DNA of 64,000 nucleotides. It comes from an uncultured Paracoccaceae bacterium. Lineage in GTDB: Bacteria; Pseudomonadota; Alphaproteobacteria; Rhodobacterales; Rhodobacteraceae. The notes beneath the pieces are model-generated. The model had not been told where the DNA came from. It worked only from the letters and a program-made list of their open reading frames with translations, and ran no database searches. The stretch spans positions 248,001 to 312,000 of the forward strand of contig CAKSTR010000002.1 of NCBI GenBank assembly GCA_934500835.1, given 5' to 3'. Shown piece by piece: positions 1 to 8,384 of the stretch; within the stretch, counting starts at the first letter, position 1, and every line of letters begins with the position of its first letter. Position numbers and translations under genes: made by a program.

Positions 1-446
1 CCGCCCGCGGACGAGCCGCCGCCCTGGCTGCCGTAGTCATCGTAGCCGCCACGGTCGTCATAGCCGCCGCCCTGTCCGCCGCCGCCGCCTTCGCCGCGAC
101 CGCCAAGAAGCGTGAGGTTGCCCGAGTAGGGGCGCAGCACGATTTCGGTCGTGTAGCGGTCCTGCCCGGACTGGTCCTGCCATTTGCGGGTTTCCAGCGC
201 GCCCTCGATATAGACGGTGCTGCCCTTGCGCAGATATTGCTCGGCGATCTTGCCAAGCGGTTCAGAGAAGATCGCGACCGAATGCCATTCGGTGCGCTCC
301 TTGCGCTCGCCCGAGTTGCGGTCGCGCCAGGTTTCCGAGGTGGCGATGCGCAGGTTCACCACCTTGCCGCCATTCTGGAAGCTGCGCACTTCCGGGTCGC
401 GGCCCAGATTGCCGATGAGGATCACCTTGTTGACCGAACCCGCCAT
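1..446 (-). CDS. ssb: Single-stranded DNA-binding protein, C-terminus off the window
   Basis: Partial gene reading leftward off the window edge. It begins [20 protein letters not shown] and shows the OB-fold core typical of SSB (about residues 1-110), with the conserved NLRIATSE and WHSVAIF stretches. A low-complexity Gly/Asp/Tyr-rich linker follows and continues to the edge. SSB coats single-stranded DNA in replication, repair and recombination. The acidic C-terminal tip that recruits partner proteins lies outside the window. An AAGGGG-like ribosome site precedes the ATG at 446. I looked for a GTTC-N7-GTTC SOS box upstream and did not find one. Confidence 0.95.
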   Translation of the reverse strand, partial: MAGSVNKVILIGNLGRDPEVRSFQNGGKVVNLRIATSETWRDRNSGERKERTEWHSVAIFSEPLGKIAEQYLRKGSTVYIEGALETRKWQDQSGQDRYTTEIVLRPYSGNLTLLGGRGEGGGGGQGGGYDDRGGYDDYGSQGGGSSAG

Positions 447-769
447 GTCGCACCCCTTGTCCTGATTCCATCCTGGCCGGAAGCTTGGCCCCGGCATGGT
501 TTACGGAATCTCTACCAGCGCCCCCCGGCCGCCGCAACCGACCGGAGCAAGCGGCAGCCGGGGGCGCGCGGCGTGCCGGATATGAAGGTGATCGGCGGCG
601 ATTTGCCGATGCGACGGGCAAGGCGGGGGGTGCCATCGGCAAATCCCCACTGGAATCCGCAGTCCAGCCCTTTATAGTGCGGCAATCAAAAGCCGACCCA
701 AGGGGACAACGCTCTCTTGCGGGCCGGGTTCCCGATTGCCCTGTTGCTTGCCAAGGAAGACGCTGGTTG
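447..769. other. Divergent intergenic region between ssb and lytic transglycosylase
   Basis: No convincing gene. An imperfect GC hairpin pairs about 519-530 with 557-567. A TATAGT hexamer at 673-678 could be the -10 of a promoter for the downstream transglycosylase, but no good -35 is visible. A purine-rich ribosome site (AAGGAAGA, 752-759) serves the ATG at 770. Confidence 0.4.
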
Positions 770-1405
770 ATGATGCGCCATCCGCTGATCCGCACAGTCC
801 GCGCGCTTTGCCTTGGCGCGGCTGTATCGCTTGCCCTGCCGGTCGCTCCGGCCCTCGCGGAAGATGCGCTGCTCTTCCATGGCAAGAAGAACCGCTCGAC
901 GGTGTTCAAAAGCCAGTCCGCCCTTCTGGATGGCCGGCTGTCGGACCAGTATTCCGGATCGGTCAAGCTGACACCGGACTACAAGGCCGGCAAGGTCGCC
1001 GCCAAGTCGGGGTCGGAAGCCGTTCCGAAGTTCCGCGGCAATTACAAGGGCAAGTATCTTGAGGTTGCCAAGGCGGCCGCGAAGAAACATGGCATCCCCG
1101 AGGATCTGTTCCTGCGGCTGGTGCAGCGCGAAAGCGGCTGGAACCACATGGCGGTCAGCCACAAGGGGGCGACCGGCCTTGCACAGCTGATGCCCGGCAC
1201 GGCAAAGAAGCTGGGCGTCGACATCAACGATCCGCATGAGAATCTGGACGGCGGCGCGCGCTACCTGAAGATGATGTATGACAAGTTCGGCAGCTGGAAG
1301 CTGGCGCTTGCCGCCTATAACGCCGGCCCCGGTGCCGTTGAAAAACACGGTGGTATCCCGCCTTATGCCGAGACCAAGGCCTATGTGAAGGCGATCCTCG
1401 GCTGA
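770..1405 (+). CDS. Secreted lytic transglycosylase (SLT domain)
   Basis: A 211-residue protein with an N-terminal signal peptide (MMRHPLIRTVRALCLG... cleavage near ALA-E) and a C-terminal SLT/goose-lysozyme-like domain. The catalytic Glu is in the ESGWN motif. It is followed by GATGLAQLMPGTAKKLG and AAYNAGPGAV, the standard family signatures. It should cleave peptidoglycan glycan strands in the periplasm, forming 1,6-anhydro-muramyl ends. I chose ATG 770 over further-upstream starts because it has an AAGGAAGA ribosome site and begins directly with the signal peptide. The gene stands alone and is followed by two consecutive hairpins and the dispersed GATATTT element. Confidence 0.9.
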   Translation: MMRHPLIRTVRALCLGAAVSLALPVAPALAEDALLFHGKKNRSTVFKSQSALLDGRLSDQYSGSVKLTPDYKAGKVAAKSGSEAVPKFRGNYKGKYLEVAKAAAKKHGIPEDLFLRLVQRESGWNHMAVSHKGATGLAQLMPGTAKKLGVDINDPHENLDGGARYLKMMYDKFGSWKLALAAYNAGPGAVEKHGGIPPYAETKAYVKAILG

Positions 1406-1418
1406 GGCAGAGGTCGCA

Positions 1419-1523
1419 GGGGGCGCTGCCCCCGTCCGCGATGCGGACTCCCCCGGGATATTTGGACCAAGATGAAAGCGGCTTGTCGGCCCCCTTCATT
1501 CTGGAGACAAATATCCCCGCCGG
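1419..1523. repeat. Facing pair of dispersed gene-end elements between convergent genes
   Basis: After the transglycosylase stop come two perfect hairpins, GGGGGC-GCT-GCCCCC (1419-1433) and GTCCGC-GAT-GCGGAC (1434-1448). Next is a core reading CCCCGGGATATTTGG with a trailing GATGAAAG (1450-1478). A second core lies in the opposite orientation (TTCATTCTGG...AAATATCCCCG, 1495-1519), serving the convergent minus-strand ABC ATPase. Related copies occur at 3679, 10213, 22761, 30376 and 55499. Probably bidirectional transcription-end signals. Confidence 0.7.
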
Positions 1524-1559
1524 AGGCAGCAAGGCCGCGGCGGGGCGCTGTCGCCGGTG

Positions 1560-3650
1560 CTATTCCGCCGCCACCTTGATCACCGGCTCCATCCGCGCCA
1601 GCACCTCGGCCGAGAGGTGGCACTTGATCTGATGCCCCCCTTCCAGCGTCTGGACCGGCGGCATCTGGGTGTCGCACAGACCGCCGGGCACCTGCGCCTT
1701 CCAGCGGCAGCGGGTCTGGAACGGGCAGCCGGGCGGCGGGTTGACGGCCGAGGGGATCTCGCCGTCCAGCACGATGCGCTTCTTGGTCACATTCGGGTCG
1801 GCGATGGGAACGGCCGAGAGCAGCGCCTCGGTATAGGGGTGGTAGGGCGGGGCAAATACCTGATCTGTGGTGCCCATCTCGACCACATGGCCCAGATACA
1901 TCACCATCACCCGGTCGCTGAGATAGCGCACGATCGACAGGTCGTGGCTGATGAACAGAAGCGTGGTGCGGTTCTCGCGCTGGATGTCCATCAGAAGATC
2001 GGTGACGGCGGCCTGCACCGACACATCCAGCGCCGAGACGGGTTCATCCGCGACCACGACCTTGGCGCCGCCGGCGAAGGCGCGGGCGATGCCGACACGC
2101 TGTTTCTGCCCGCCCGACAGCTGGCGCGGCATCCGCTCGGCGAAGGCGCGGGGCAGTTTCACAAGGTCCAGAAGCTCCAGCATGCGGCGCTCGCGGTCGG
2201 CGTCATCGGTGCCGACGCCGAAGATTTCCAGCGCGCGGATGATCTGGCGGCCCACCGACATCGAGGGGTTCAGGGTGTCGAAGGGGTTCTGGAACACCAT
2301 CTGCACCTGGCTGATGGTGTCGGCACCGCGTTTCTGGATCGGCGTTGACTGGACGTTTTCATCAAAGAGCATGATCTGCCCGCCGGTCGCGGTCTCCAGC
2401 CCCATCAGCACCTTGGCAAAGGTGGATTTGCCGCAGCCGCTTTCGCCGACGATGGCAAGGGTTTCGCCCTCGCGTGCCTCGAAGGACAGGGTCTCGTTCG
2501 CCTTCACCACTTTCGAGGCGCCGCCGCCGAAGGCGCCGGTGGAGATGTTGTAGTACTTCTTCAGGTCCTCCATCTTCAGGACGACCTTGCCGACCGGCAG
2601 TTTCTCTTTCGAGATGCGCTTGGCGGGCGGGGCGTTCCAGTCGATCTCCTCCCATTTCAGGCAGCGCGAGGCGTGGCGGTCGCCGGGGACCGGGAACATC
2701 GGGATCTCGGCAGCGTCGCAGCGGCCCGCCTGGAAATAATCGCAGCGCGGGCCGAAGTTGCAGCCCTGCGGGCGTTCATGGGGCAGGGGGAAGTTGCCGG
2801 GGATAGAAATCAGCGGGCGGGCGTTCTTGTCGGCCCCCGGCAGCGGGATCGAACGGAAGAGGGCCTGGGTATAGGGGTGGCGCATCTCGGTGAAGACCTG
2901 CTCGACATTGCCGGTCTCGACCGCCTCGCCGGAATACATCACGCAGATGCGGTCGCATACATCGAGGACAAGGCCAAGGTTGTGCGAGATGAACAGCATC
3001 GAGGTGCCGTATTTTTCGCCCAAGGCCTTTACCAGATCGACGATCCCGGCCTCGACCGTCACATCCAGCGCGGTGGTCGGCTCATCCAGGATCAGAAGCG
3101 CGGGCTTCGACATCAGCGCCATGGCGATGACGATGCGCTGCTGCTGGCCGCCCGAGAGCTGGTGCGGGTAGGAGTTCAGGATGCGGTCCGGGTCGGGCAG
3201 GCGGACATCGGCGACGATCTGGCGGGCCAGCGCCCAGGCGTCAGCGCGGCTCATGCCTTCGTGCAGGATCGGAACCTCGGCCAGCTGGGCGCCGATCTTC
3301 ATGGCGGGGTTCAGGCTGGCCATCGGCTCCTGATAGATCATCGCCATTTCGCTGCCGCGGATCTTCTGGAGTTCCTTTTCGGTCATCGTGGTCAGGTCGC
3401 GGCCTTTGAACTTGATCGATCCGGCGACGATACGGCCGTTCTTGCCAAGGTCGCGCATGACCGCCAGCGCCACGGTGGACTTGCCACAGCCGGATTCGCC
3501 GACCAGCCCCATCGCCTCGCCCGGCATGACCGAGCAGGAGAAATCCATCACGGCGGGGATTTCGCGGGCGCGGGTGAAGAAGGAGATGGAAAGATGCTCG
3601 ATCTCGAGGATCGGTTTCGACGGGTCCCAGTCGGTGCTTTTGTCGGCCAT
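1560..3650 (-). CDS. Oligopeptide-type ABC transporter ATP-binding protein, fused double ATPase
   Basis: A 696-residue protein with two complete ABC ATPase domains in tandem (DppD plus DppF in one chain). The first has Walker A GESGCGKST (residues 51-59), signature LSGGQQQR and Walker B LLILDEPTTALDV. The second starts near residue 350 with another GESGCGKST, LSGGQKQR and VVVADEPVSALDV. Each half ends in the Cys-containing oligopeptide/dipeptide C-terminal extension (CNFGPRCDYF... and GCPFQTRCRW). It should energise import by the two permeases encoded upstream. It is the last gene of the minus-strand operon, separated from the preceding permease by 91 bases that hold a dispersed hairpin element. 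Substrate is inferred only as peptide or a similar small molecule. Confidence 0.93.
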   Translation of the reverse strand: MADKSTDWDPSKPILEIEHLSISFFTRAREIPAVMDFSCSVMPGEAMGLVGESGCGKSTVALAVMRDLGKNGRIVAGSIKFKGRDLTTMTEKELQKIRGSEMAMIYQEPMASLNPAMKIGAQLAEVPILHEGMSRADAWALARQIVADVRLPDPDRILNSYPHQLSGGQQQRIVIAMALMSKPALLILDEPTTALDVTVEAGIVDLVKALGEKYGTSMLFISHNLGLVLDVCDRICVMYSGEAVETGNVEQVFTEMRHPYTQALFRSIPLPGADKNARPLISIPGNFPLPHERPQGCNFGPRCDYFQAGRCDAAEIPMFPVPGDRHASRCLKWEEIDWNAPPAKRISKEKLPVGKVVLKMEDLKKYYNISTGAFGGGASKVVKANETLSFEAREGETLAIVGESGCGKSTFAKVLMGLETATGGQIMLFDENVQSTPIQKRGADTISQVQMVFQNPFDTLNPSMSVGRQIIRALEIFGVGTDDADRERRMLELLDLVKLPRAFAERMPRQLSGGQKQRVGIARAFAGGAKVVVADEPVSALDVSVQAAVTDLLMDIQRENRTTLLFISHDLSIVRYLSDRVMVMYLGHVVEMGTTDQVFAPPYHPYTEALLSAVPIADPNVTKKRIVLDGEIPSAVNPPPGCPFQTRCRWKAQVPGGLCDTQMPPVQTLEGGHQIKCHLSAEVLARMEPVIKVAAE

Positions 3651-3678
3651 GGGTTTGCTCCTTTGGCGTCGGAAAGGA

Positions 3679-3725
3679 CCGGGGGCCAGCCCCCGGACCC
3701 CCGGGATATTTAGGGACAGAAAATG
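3679..3725 (+). repeat. Dispersed hairpin/GATATTT element inside the operon
   Basis: Perfect stem CCGGGGGC-CA-GCCCCCGG (3679-3696) followed on the plus strand by CCCGGGATATTTAGGGACAG. It lies between the permease and ATPase genes of a minus-strand operon, so its orientation relative to transcription is opposite to most other copies. It could attenuate or stabilise the ATPase part of the transcript. Confidence 0.65.
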
Positions 3726-3741
3726 GATGCAGAGTTGGGCA

Positions 3742-5169
3742 TCAGTCCTTGAGGCTTTCTTCGCGCAACCCGTCGGCGAGGAGGTTGAGGCCGAGGACGA
3801 GACTCATCAGCGCCATGGCGGGGACGACGGCGGGGTGGGGGAACATCGACAGGAGCCTGCGGCCGGCGTTGATGGTGGAGCCCCAGTCCGGGCTTTCGGG
3901 GCTGACGCCGAGGCCGAAGAAGCCCAGCGTGCCGAGCAGGATGGTGGTATAGCCGATGCGCAGGCAGAAATCGACGATCAGCGGGCCACGGGCATTGGGC
4001 AGGATTTCCCACAGCATGATGTACCATGAGCTTTCGCCGCGGGTCTGGCCGGCGGCGACATAGTCGCGGGCTTTGATGTCCATCACAAGGCCGCGGACGA
4101 TGCGGAAGACGCCGGGCGAGTTCACGAAGACCACCGAGACGAAGACGTTCAGCATGTTGGGACTCATGCCCCAGACGCCGAGCGGGTCCAGGTTGAAGGC
4201 AAGGCCGGAATAGGCCCAGAGGCCCAGGATCAGCACGGCTCCGACATAGAGGTTGCGGCGCGGCGGGTTGGTCCGGTAGCGCGAGTTGAAGAGGATCGCG
4301 AAGAAGATCACCGGGAAGAGGAAGAGAACGGCGGCGAAATACATCGGGATGCCGGTCTGCACCATCTCGGGTGTGACCAGAAGGTAGAACAGCAGGATGA
4401 CCGGGAAGGCGAGGACGAGGTTGGCAAGGAAGGACAGGAAGGTGTCCAGCTTGCCGCCGAAATAGCCGGCGGGCAGGCCAAGCGTCACGCCCACCATGAA
4501 GGCGAAAAGCGTGGCGGCCGGGGCGATGGCCAGCACGCTTTGTGCCCCCATCACCACACGGCTGAACACGTCGCGCGCCAGATGGTCGCCACCGAAGAGA
4601 TACCAGGGGAAGGCGCCCTCGGCGGGGTTCTTCAAGACGGTGCCGGGGACGACGTTCTTCATGCCCGAGAACTGGCCCAGCGGGTCCTGCGTGATGATGA
4701 TGCCGGCGAAAAGGGCGGTGAAAACCCAGAATAGCACGATCCCGAGGCCGACCATGCCGACGGGGCTGTCCATCAGCTTGCCGTAAAGGCCGAGCCTGCG
4801 CTTGAAGCGGATCGACAGGCCGAAGGTCACGATCAGCGCGATCCAGACCGGCCAGAACCGCAAGGTGGCATGGCCAAGGATGCCCTTCGACTGCGCGGGC
4901 AGCACGAAGCCCGCGATCCCGATCAGGAACACGCAAAGGAAGATCAGCCCGATCGCCACCTGGGCGGCAAGGTCAAGGCTGCCGCCGATGCCGCGACGGC
5001 GTGCAACCAGCACGGCACCCGAAGCGGGCAGGGCATCCGCCCCGGTGGCCCATCCGACCACCGAGACCAGGATGCGGGCGATCACCGCCACGACCAGAAC
5101 CATGGCCGCGACATTGATCACCGGGACAAGGAAGGGACCAAGGGCGCCGGTCCAGCTGAGGTTTTCCAT
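3742..5169 (-). CDS. Oligopeptide-type ABC transporter permease (DppC/OppC family), extended
   Basis: A 475-residue inner-membrane permease, clearly longer than the roughly 300 residues usual for DppC/OppC. About 130 N-terminal residues carry extra hydrophobic segments before the conventional permease core. A further hydrophobic insertion (around LLFYLLVTPEMVQTG) lies inside the core. The cytoplasmic EAA-type loop that docks on the ATPase is seen as DYVAAGQTRGESSWYIMLWE. The C-terminal part (LGTLGFFGLGVSPESPDWG) is typical of the family. The gene follows the partner permease after 13 bases, so translation is probably coupled. Confidence 0.9.
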   Translation of the reverse strand: MENLSWTGALGPFLVPVINVAAMVLVVAVIARILVSVVGWATGADALPASGAVLVARRRGIGGSLDLAAQVAIGLIFLCVFLIGIAGFVLPAQSKGILGHATLRFWPVWIALIVTFGLSIRFKRRLGLYGKLMDSPVGMVGLGIVLFWVFTALFAGIIITQDPLGQFSGMKNVVPGTVLKNPAEGAFPWYLFGGDHLARDVFSRVVMGAQSVLAIAPAATLFAFMVGVTLGLPAGYFGGKLDTFLSFLANLVLAFPVILLFYLLVTPEMVQTGIPMYFAAVLFLFPVIFFAILFNSRYRTNPPRRNLYVGAVLILGLWAYSGLAFNLDPLGVWGMSPNMLNVFVSVVFVNSPGVFRIVRGLVMDIKARDYVAAGQTRGESSWYIMLWEILPNARGPLIVDFCLRIGYTTILLGTLGFFGLGVSPESPDWGSTINAGRRLLSMFPHPAVVPAMALMSLVLGLNLLADGLREESLKD

Positions 5170-5182
5170 GGGTTCTTCCTCC

Positions 5183-6268
5183 TCAGGACAGGCGGATGCG
5201 GGGGTTCAGGAACACATAGCCGATGTCCGAGATGAGCTGCGTCACCAGCACCACGAAGACGGCCACGACCGAACAGGCCAGCAGAAGGTTGATGTCGTTG
5301 TTTCCGGCGGCCTGCACCAGCGTCCAGCCGAAGCCCTTGTAGTTGAAGAGGGTCTCCACGATGACGACCCCGTTCAGTAGCCAGGGAAACTGCAGCATGA
5401 TCACGGTGAAGGGCGCGATCAGCGCGTTGCGGAGGGCGTGTTTCACCACCACCTCGCGGAACCCCACGCCCTTCAGCCGGGCGGTGCGGATGTATTGCTG
5501 GGTCATCACCTCGGTCATCGAGGCGCGGGTCATCCGGGCGATATAGCCGATGCCGTAAAGCGCGATGGTCAGGACCGGCAGGCCGAAGTTCCAGAACGTC
5601 AGCCCGTCCATCGCGCTGGTGGCGGTGCCCTGGAACAGGGTCTTGCCCTCGATCCAGCCCATCTCGGCCAACCAGGGCGAGATGCCGGCGGTGGCGCTGG
5701 CGAAAAGCGCGATGAAGATGACGCCCGACACATATTCGGGGGTGGCGGTGGTGGCGATGGCGAAGGTGGACAGCACCCGGTCGGTGCGCGATCCTTCCCG
5801 CATCCCCGACAGCACGCCAAGGATCAGCGCCGTGGGCACCATCACGATCATCACCCAGAGCATCAGCCATGAGGTATGGCCAAGGCTTCGGGCAAGGACT
5901 TCGGAGACCGGCTGCTTGAAAACGGTGGACCAGCCCCAGTTGCCCTGCAGCACGCCGCAATAGGTGGGGGGCTCTTGTCCGGCGGGCACGCGGTTCAGGC
6001 AGCGCCCGGTGGCCCTGCCGTCCGAGGCCGTCCCGGTCCAGCCGGGCAGCACGCCAAGCCATTCGCCATAGCGCACCAGCACCGGGCTGGAAAAACCATT
6101 GCCGGCCAGCCAGCTTTCAACCTGCTCATCGGTCATCCGGGCCGAAGCTTCTGACTTTGCAAGCTTTTCCAGGTTCGGGGTCAGGTTGGTCAGGTAAAAG
6201 ACCACGAAGGTCAGCGCAAGGGCGGTGAGAAGCATCACGCCAAGACGGCGGAGAACGAAGAATAGCAT
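5183..6268 (-). CDS. Oligopeptide-type ABC transporter permease (DppB/OppB family)
   Basis: A 361-residue inner-membrane permease. It opens with the standard DppB N-terminus (MLFFVLRRLGVMLLTALALT), has a large periplasmic loop with a Cys pair (about residues 60-110), then the transmembrane core. The EAA-type loop reads QQYIRTARLKGVGFREVVVK. It should form the translocation pore with the DppC-type partner encoded 13 bases downstream. The binding-protein gene lies 107 bases upstream in the same orientation, and the spacer holds two strong hairpins. Confidence 0.92.
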   Translation of the reverse strand: MLFFVLRRLGVMLLTALALTFVVFYLTNLTPNLEKLAKSEASARMTDEQVESWLAGNGFSSPVLVRYGEWLGVLPGWTGTASDGRATGRCLNRVPAGQEPPTYCGVLQGNWGWSTVFKQPVSEVLARSLGHTSWLMLWVMIVMVPTALILGVLSGMREGSRTDRVLSTFAIATTATPEYVSGVIFIALFASATAGISPWLAEMGWIEGKTLFQGTATSAMDGLTFWNFGLPVLTIALYGIGYIARMTRASMTEVMTQQYIRTARLKGVGFREVVVKHALRNALIAPFTVIMLQFPWLLNGVVIVETLFNYKGFGWTLVQAAGNNDINLLLACSVVAVFVVLVTQLISDIGYVFLNPRIRLS

Positions 6269-6299
6269 GGCTCATCCTTCCCAATGGGCGGGGCAGGCG

Positions 6300-6367
6300 G
6301 GGGGGCGATGCCCCCCGGACGACGGCTGTGCGGAAGGAAGCCCCGCCCGCCAGTAAGGCGGGCGGGG
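6300..6367 (-). terminator. Two hairpins between binding-protein and permease genes
   Basis: Stems GGGGGGC-GAT-GCCCCCC (6300-6316) and CCCCGCCCGCC-AGTAA-GGCGGGCGGGG (6341-6367, perfect 11 bp) lie just after the binding-protein stop. There is no T-run. Such intercistronic hairpins in importer operons usually cause partial termination or protect the upstream mRNA, keeping the binding protein in excess over the permeases. That role is inferred here. Confidence 0.6.
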
Positions 6368-6375
6368 GGGAAACC

Positions 6376-8016
6376 TCAGGCGGTCCAGTGCCACTTGTAG
6401 TGGTGATGCTCGAAGGTCGCATGCATGTCGACGCCGCCCAGCTTCGGATCGGCGTGCCGGAAGAGCGAGCGCCAGTAGGGCTGGATCAGCACGCCCTGCT
6501 CGCGCATGATCTCCTCAAGGCGCTTCATCACCTCGCGCCGCTTGTCGGCATCGGCGATGGCCAGCGCCTCACCCAGCTTGGTGTCGAACTCTTCGTTCGC
6601 AAAGGCGCTTTCGTTCCAGGCTTCGCCGGACTTGTAGGCCGCCGCCAGAACCTGCACGCCCAGCGGCCGCATGTTCCATTCCGTCGCGCTGAACGGATAT
6701 TTCGTCCAGTCGTTCCAGAAGGTCGAGCCCGGCATGACGGTACGCTTGATGTTGATGCCGGCATCGCGGATCTGTGCGGCGACGGCGTCGCAGGTCGCGG
6801 CCTGCCAGTCGTCATCCAGCGAGATCAGCTCGAACTCGTAGTCAGCACGGCCGGCGGCCGCGATCGCAGCCTTGGCGCCGGCGGCGTCCACTGTCAGCGG
6901 CGGCAGTTCGGCATATTCCGGGTGGATCGGGCAGACGTGGTGGTTTTCGGCCACCTTGCCAAGGTTGGCGTAGCCAAGCTCCAGCACGATGGTGTTGTCC
7001 ACCGCCAGCTGAAGCGCCTTGCGGACATTGACGTCCTTGAACTCTTCCGCCAGCTGGTTGAAGCGCACGGCCAGGGTTGCCGCCGTGGTCGCCTCGGTCT
7101 TGCTCCAGCCGAGACCGTCGAGCACTTCGATGAATTCGCCCTGCGACTGATAGGTTGCGTCGATCTCGCCCGAACCGGCCGCGGCCACCCAGGCCGAGGG
7201 ATCGGAGCCGAGGTCGATGTATTCGATGCGGTCCAGATAGGGTCCGCCATAGACATCGGTGCCCCACCAGGGTTCGGCCCGCTTGACCAGAACACCCTTC
7301 ACGCCGACGTCGAAGCTTTCGGGCATGTAGGGGCCGGTGCCGATCGGGTTCACCGTCGGGTCGCCGTTGTCATAGCTCTTGTGGACGATGGCGGCCGGAT
7401 AGTCGGTGGCGCTGGCGATCAGCGCGATGTCGGGCTGGCTGAGCTTGATCTTCAGCGTCAGCGGGTCGACGATCTCGAAGGCCTCGGGGCGGGCGGTCTT
7501 GGTGGCCGGGTCCTGGATGCCGGCCATGCGGGCGGACATCGAGTTGCCCTCGACATTGCCATCGGCCCAGCGGGTGAAGTTGTTGGCCACGTCTTCGGCG
7601 GTGAAGTCATCGCCGTTCGACCATTTCACGCCCGGACGCACCTTCATGGTGTATTCGGTGGCGTCGTCGTTGGTTTCCCAGCTTTCCAGCAGCATGCCGC
7701 GAATCGAACCGTCGTTGTTGTACTCGACCAGATATTCCAGCCAGCCGCGGGTGAAGTTGGAGATCTGGCTCCAGTCTGCCGTGCGCGGATCCTTCAGGCC
7801 GCGGGTCTCCATGTTCATGCGGATCGTGCCGCCGGCTTGTGCCTCGGCCTTCGCGGCCGGAGCGGCAGCCAGGCCGATCATGCCATAGGCCGCGGCCGCA
7901 GACACGCCAAGCGCGGTGCTGCGCGCCAGGAATTCGCGCCGGCTCATGGTGCCGGCCTTGACTTCTTCGGCGTACATCAGCGCTGCGGGGTGCAGGCCGT
8001 TGATGGTGTCTTTCAT
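6376..8016 (-). CDS. Tat-exported extracellular solute-binding protein, family 5 (peptide/nickel type)
   Basis: A 546-residue periplasmic binding protein of the DppA/OppA class. A twin-arginine signal is present (S25-R-R-E-F-L30) followed by a hydrophobic run and an Ala-rich cleavage region, so export should be by the Tat system. The mature part has the family 5 layout, with [17 protein letters not shown] near residue 140 as the typical early motif. It is the first gene of the importer operon. A GGGAGA-like ribosome site precedes the ATG. A promoter/dyad region lies about 230 bases upstream, and an AraC regulator gene precedes it. The ligand cannot be told from sequence alone. Confidence 0.92.
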   Translation of the reverse strand: MKDTINGLHPAALMYAEEVKAGTMSRREFLARSTALGVSAAAAYGMIGLAAAPAAKAEAQAGGTIRMNMETRGLKDPRTADWSQISNFTRGWLEYLVEYNNDGSIRGMLLESWETNDDATEYTMKVRPGVKWSNGDDFTAEDVANNFTRWADGNVEGNSMSARMAGIQDPATKTARPEAFEIVDPLTLKIKLSQPDIALIASATDYPAAIVHKSYDNGDPTVNPIGTGPYMPESFDVGVKGVLVKRAEPWWGTDVYGGPYLDRIEYIDLGSDPSAWVAAAGSGEIDATYQSQGEFIEVLDGLGWSKTEATTAATLAVRFNQLAEEFKDVNVRKALQLAVDNTIVLELGYANLGKVAENHHVCPIHPEYAELPPLTVDAAGAKAAIAAAGRADYEFELISLDDDWQAATCDAVAAQIRDAGINIKRTVMPGSTFWNDWTKYPFSATEWNMRPLGVQVLAAAYKSGEAWNESAFANEEFDTKLGEALAIADADKRREVMKRLEEIMREQGVLIQPYWRSLFRHADPKLGGVDMHATFEHHHYKWHWTA

Positions 8017-8384
8017 TCGTCAGTCTCCCTGTCAGGTCTTCCGGTTGCGGTCGTGGCCGCCGTTTCGGCGCGGGGGCATGGTGGTATGCATTCCGTTACG
8101 CAAACTGCGCAGCTGGGCCGGTCTGGAGCCGAACCTGCCTGTCCCCGATGACGCTATTTGCGCATGGTTTCCGTCATGCCGTCAATGTCAGACAAAGACC
8201 CCTCGAAGCACGATTGCGACATGACTGGTTATTGGGCGACCAATATGTGTCGCTTTTGACCATCAGGTCAACGGGATACCACAGGATACTGCGGAATGCG
8301 ACACCGCGCGCCATCGCGGGGCGATTTGCGAAAGCGGCCAGCGGTCGATTTACGCGGGCACAGACTCAGTTTGGGGGCACAGAC
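8017..8384. other. Intergenic region with promoter and duplicated sequence, no gene
   Basis: I see no credible coding frame. The region holds the leader of the binding-protein gene, the dyad/promoter cluster at 8230-8271, and a 14-base direct repeat (GGGCACAGACTCAG at 8356-8369 and 8375-8388, period 19) that overlaps the AraC stop codon. Confidence 0.5.
8230..8271 (-). promoter_or_regulatory. Candidate promoter with two operator dyads for the peptide importer operon
   Basis: Two perfect 6-bp inverted repeats, each with a 4-base spacer and 26 bases apart centre to centre: TATTGG-GCGA-CCAATA (8230-8245) and TTGACC-ATCA-GGTCAA (8256-8271). On the minus strand the second supplies a -35-like TTGACC, an 18-base spacer follows, then a -10-like CATATT that abuts the first dyad. 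This looks like a regulated promoter reading toward the binding protein, and the adjacent AraC protein is a natural candidate regulator. Confidence 0.45.

Noticed and set aside
447..769. SOS box in front of ssb
   Set aside because: No GTTC-N7-GTTC or GAAC-N7-GAAC pair found in the divergent spacer.
6328..8151. 607-codon plus-strand frame opposite the binding-protein gene
   Set aside because: Antisense of a well-supported Tat-exported binding protein; translation lacks any family feature.
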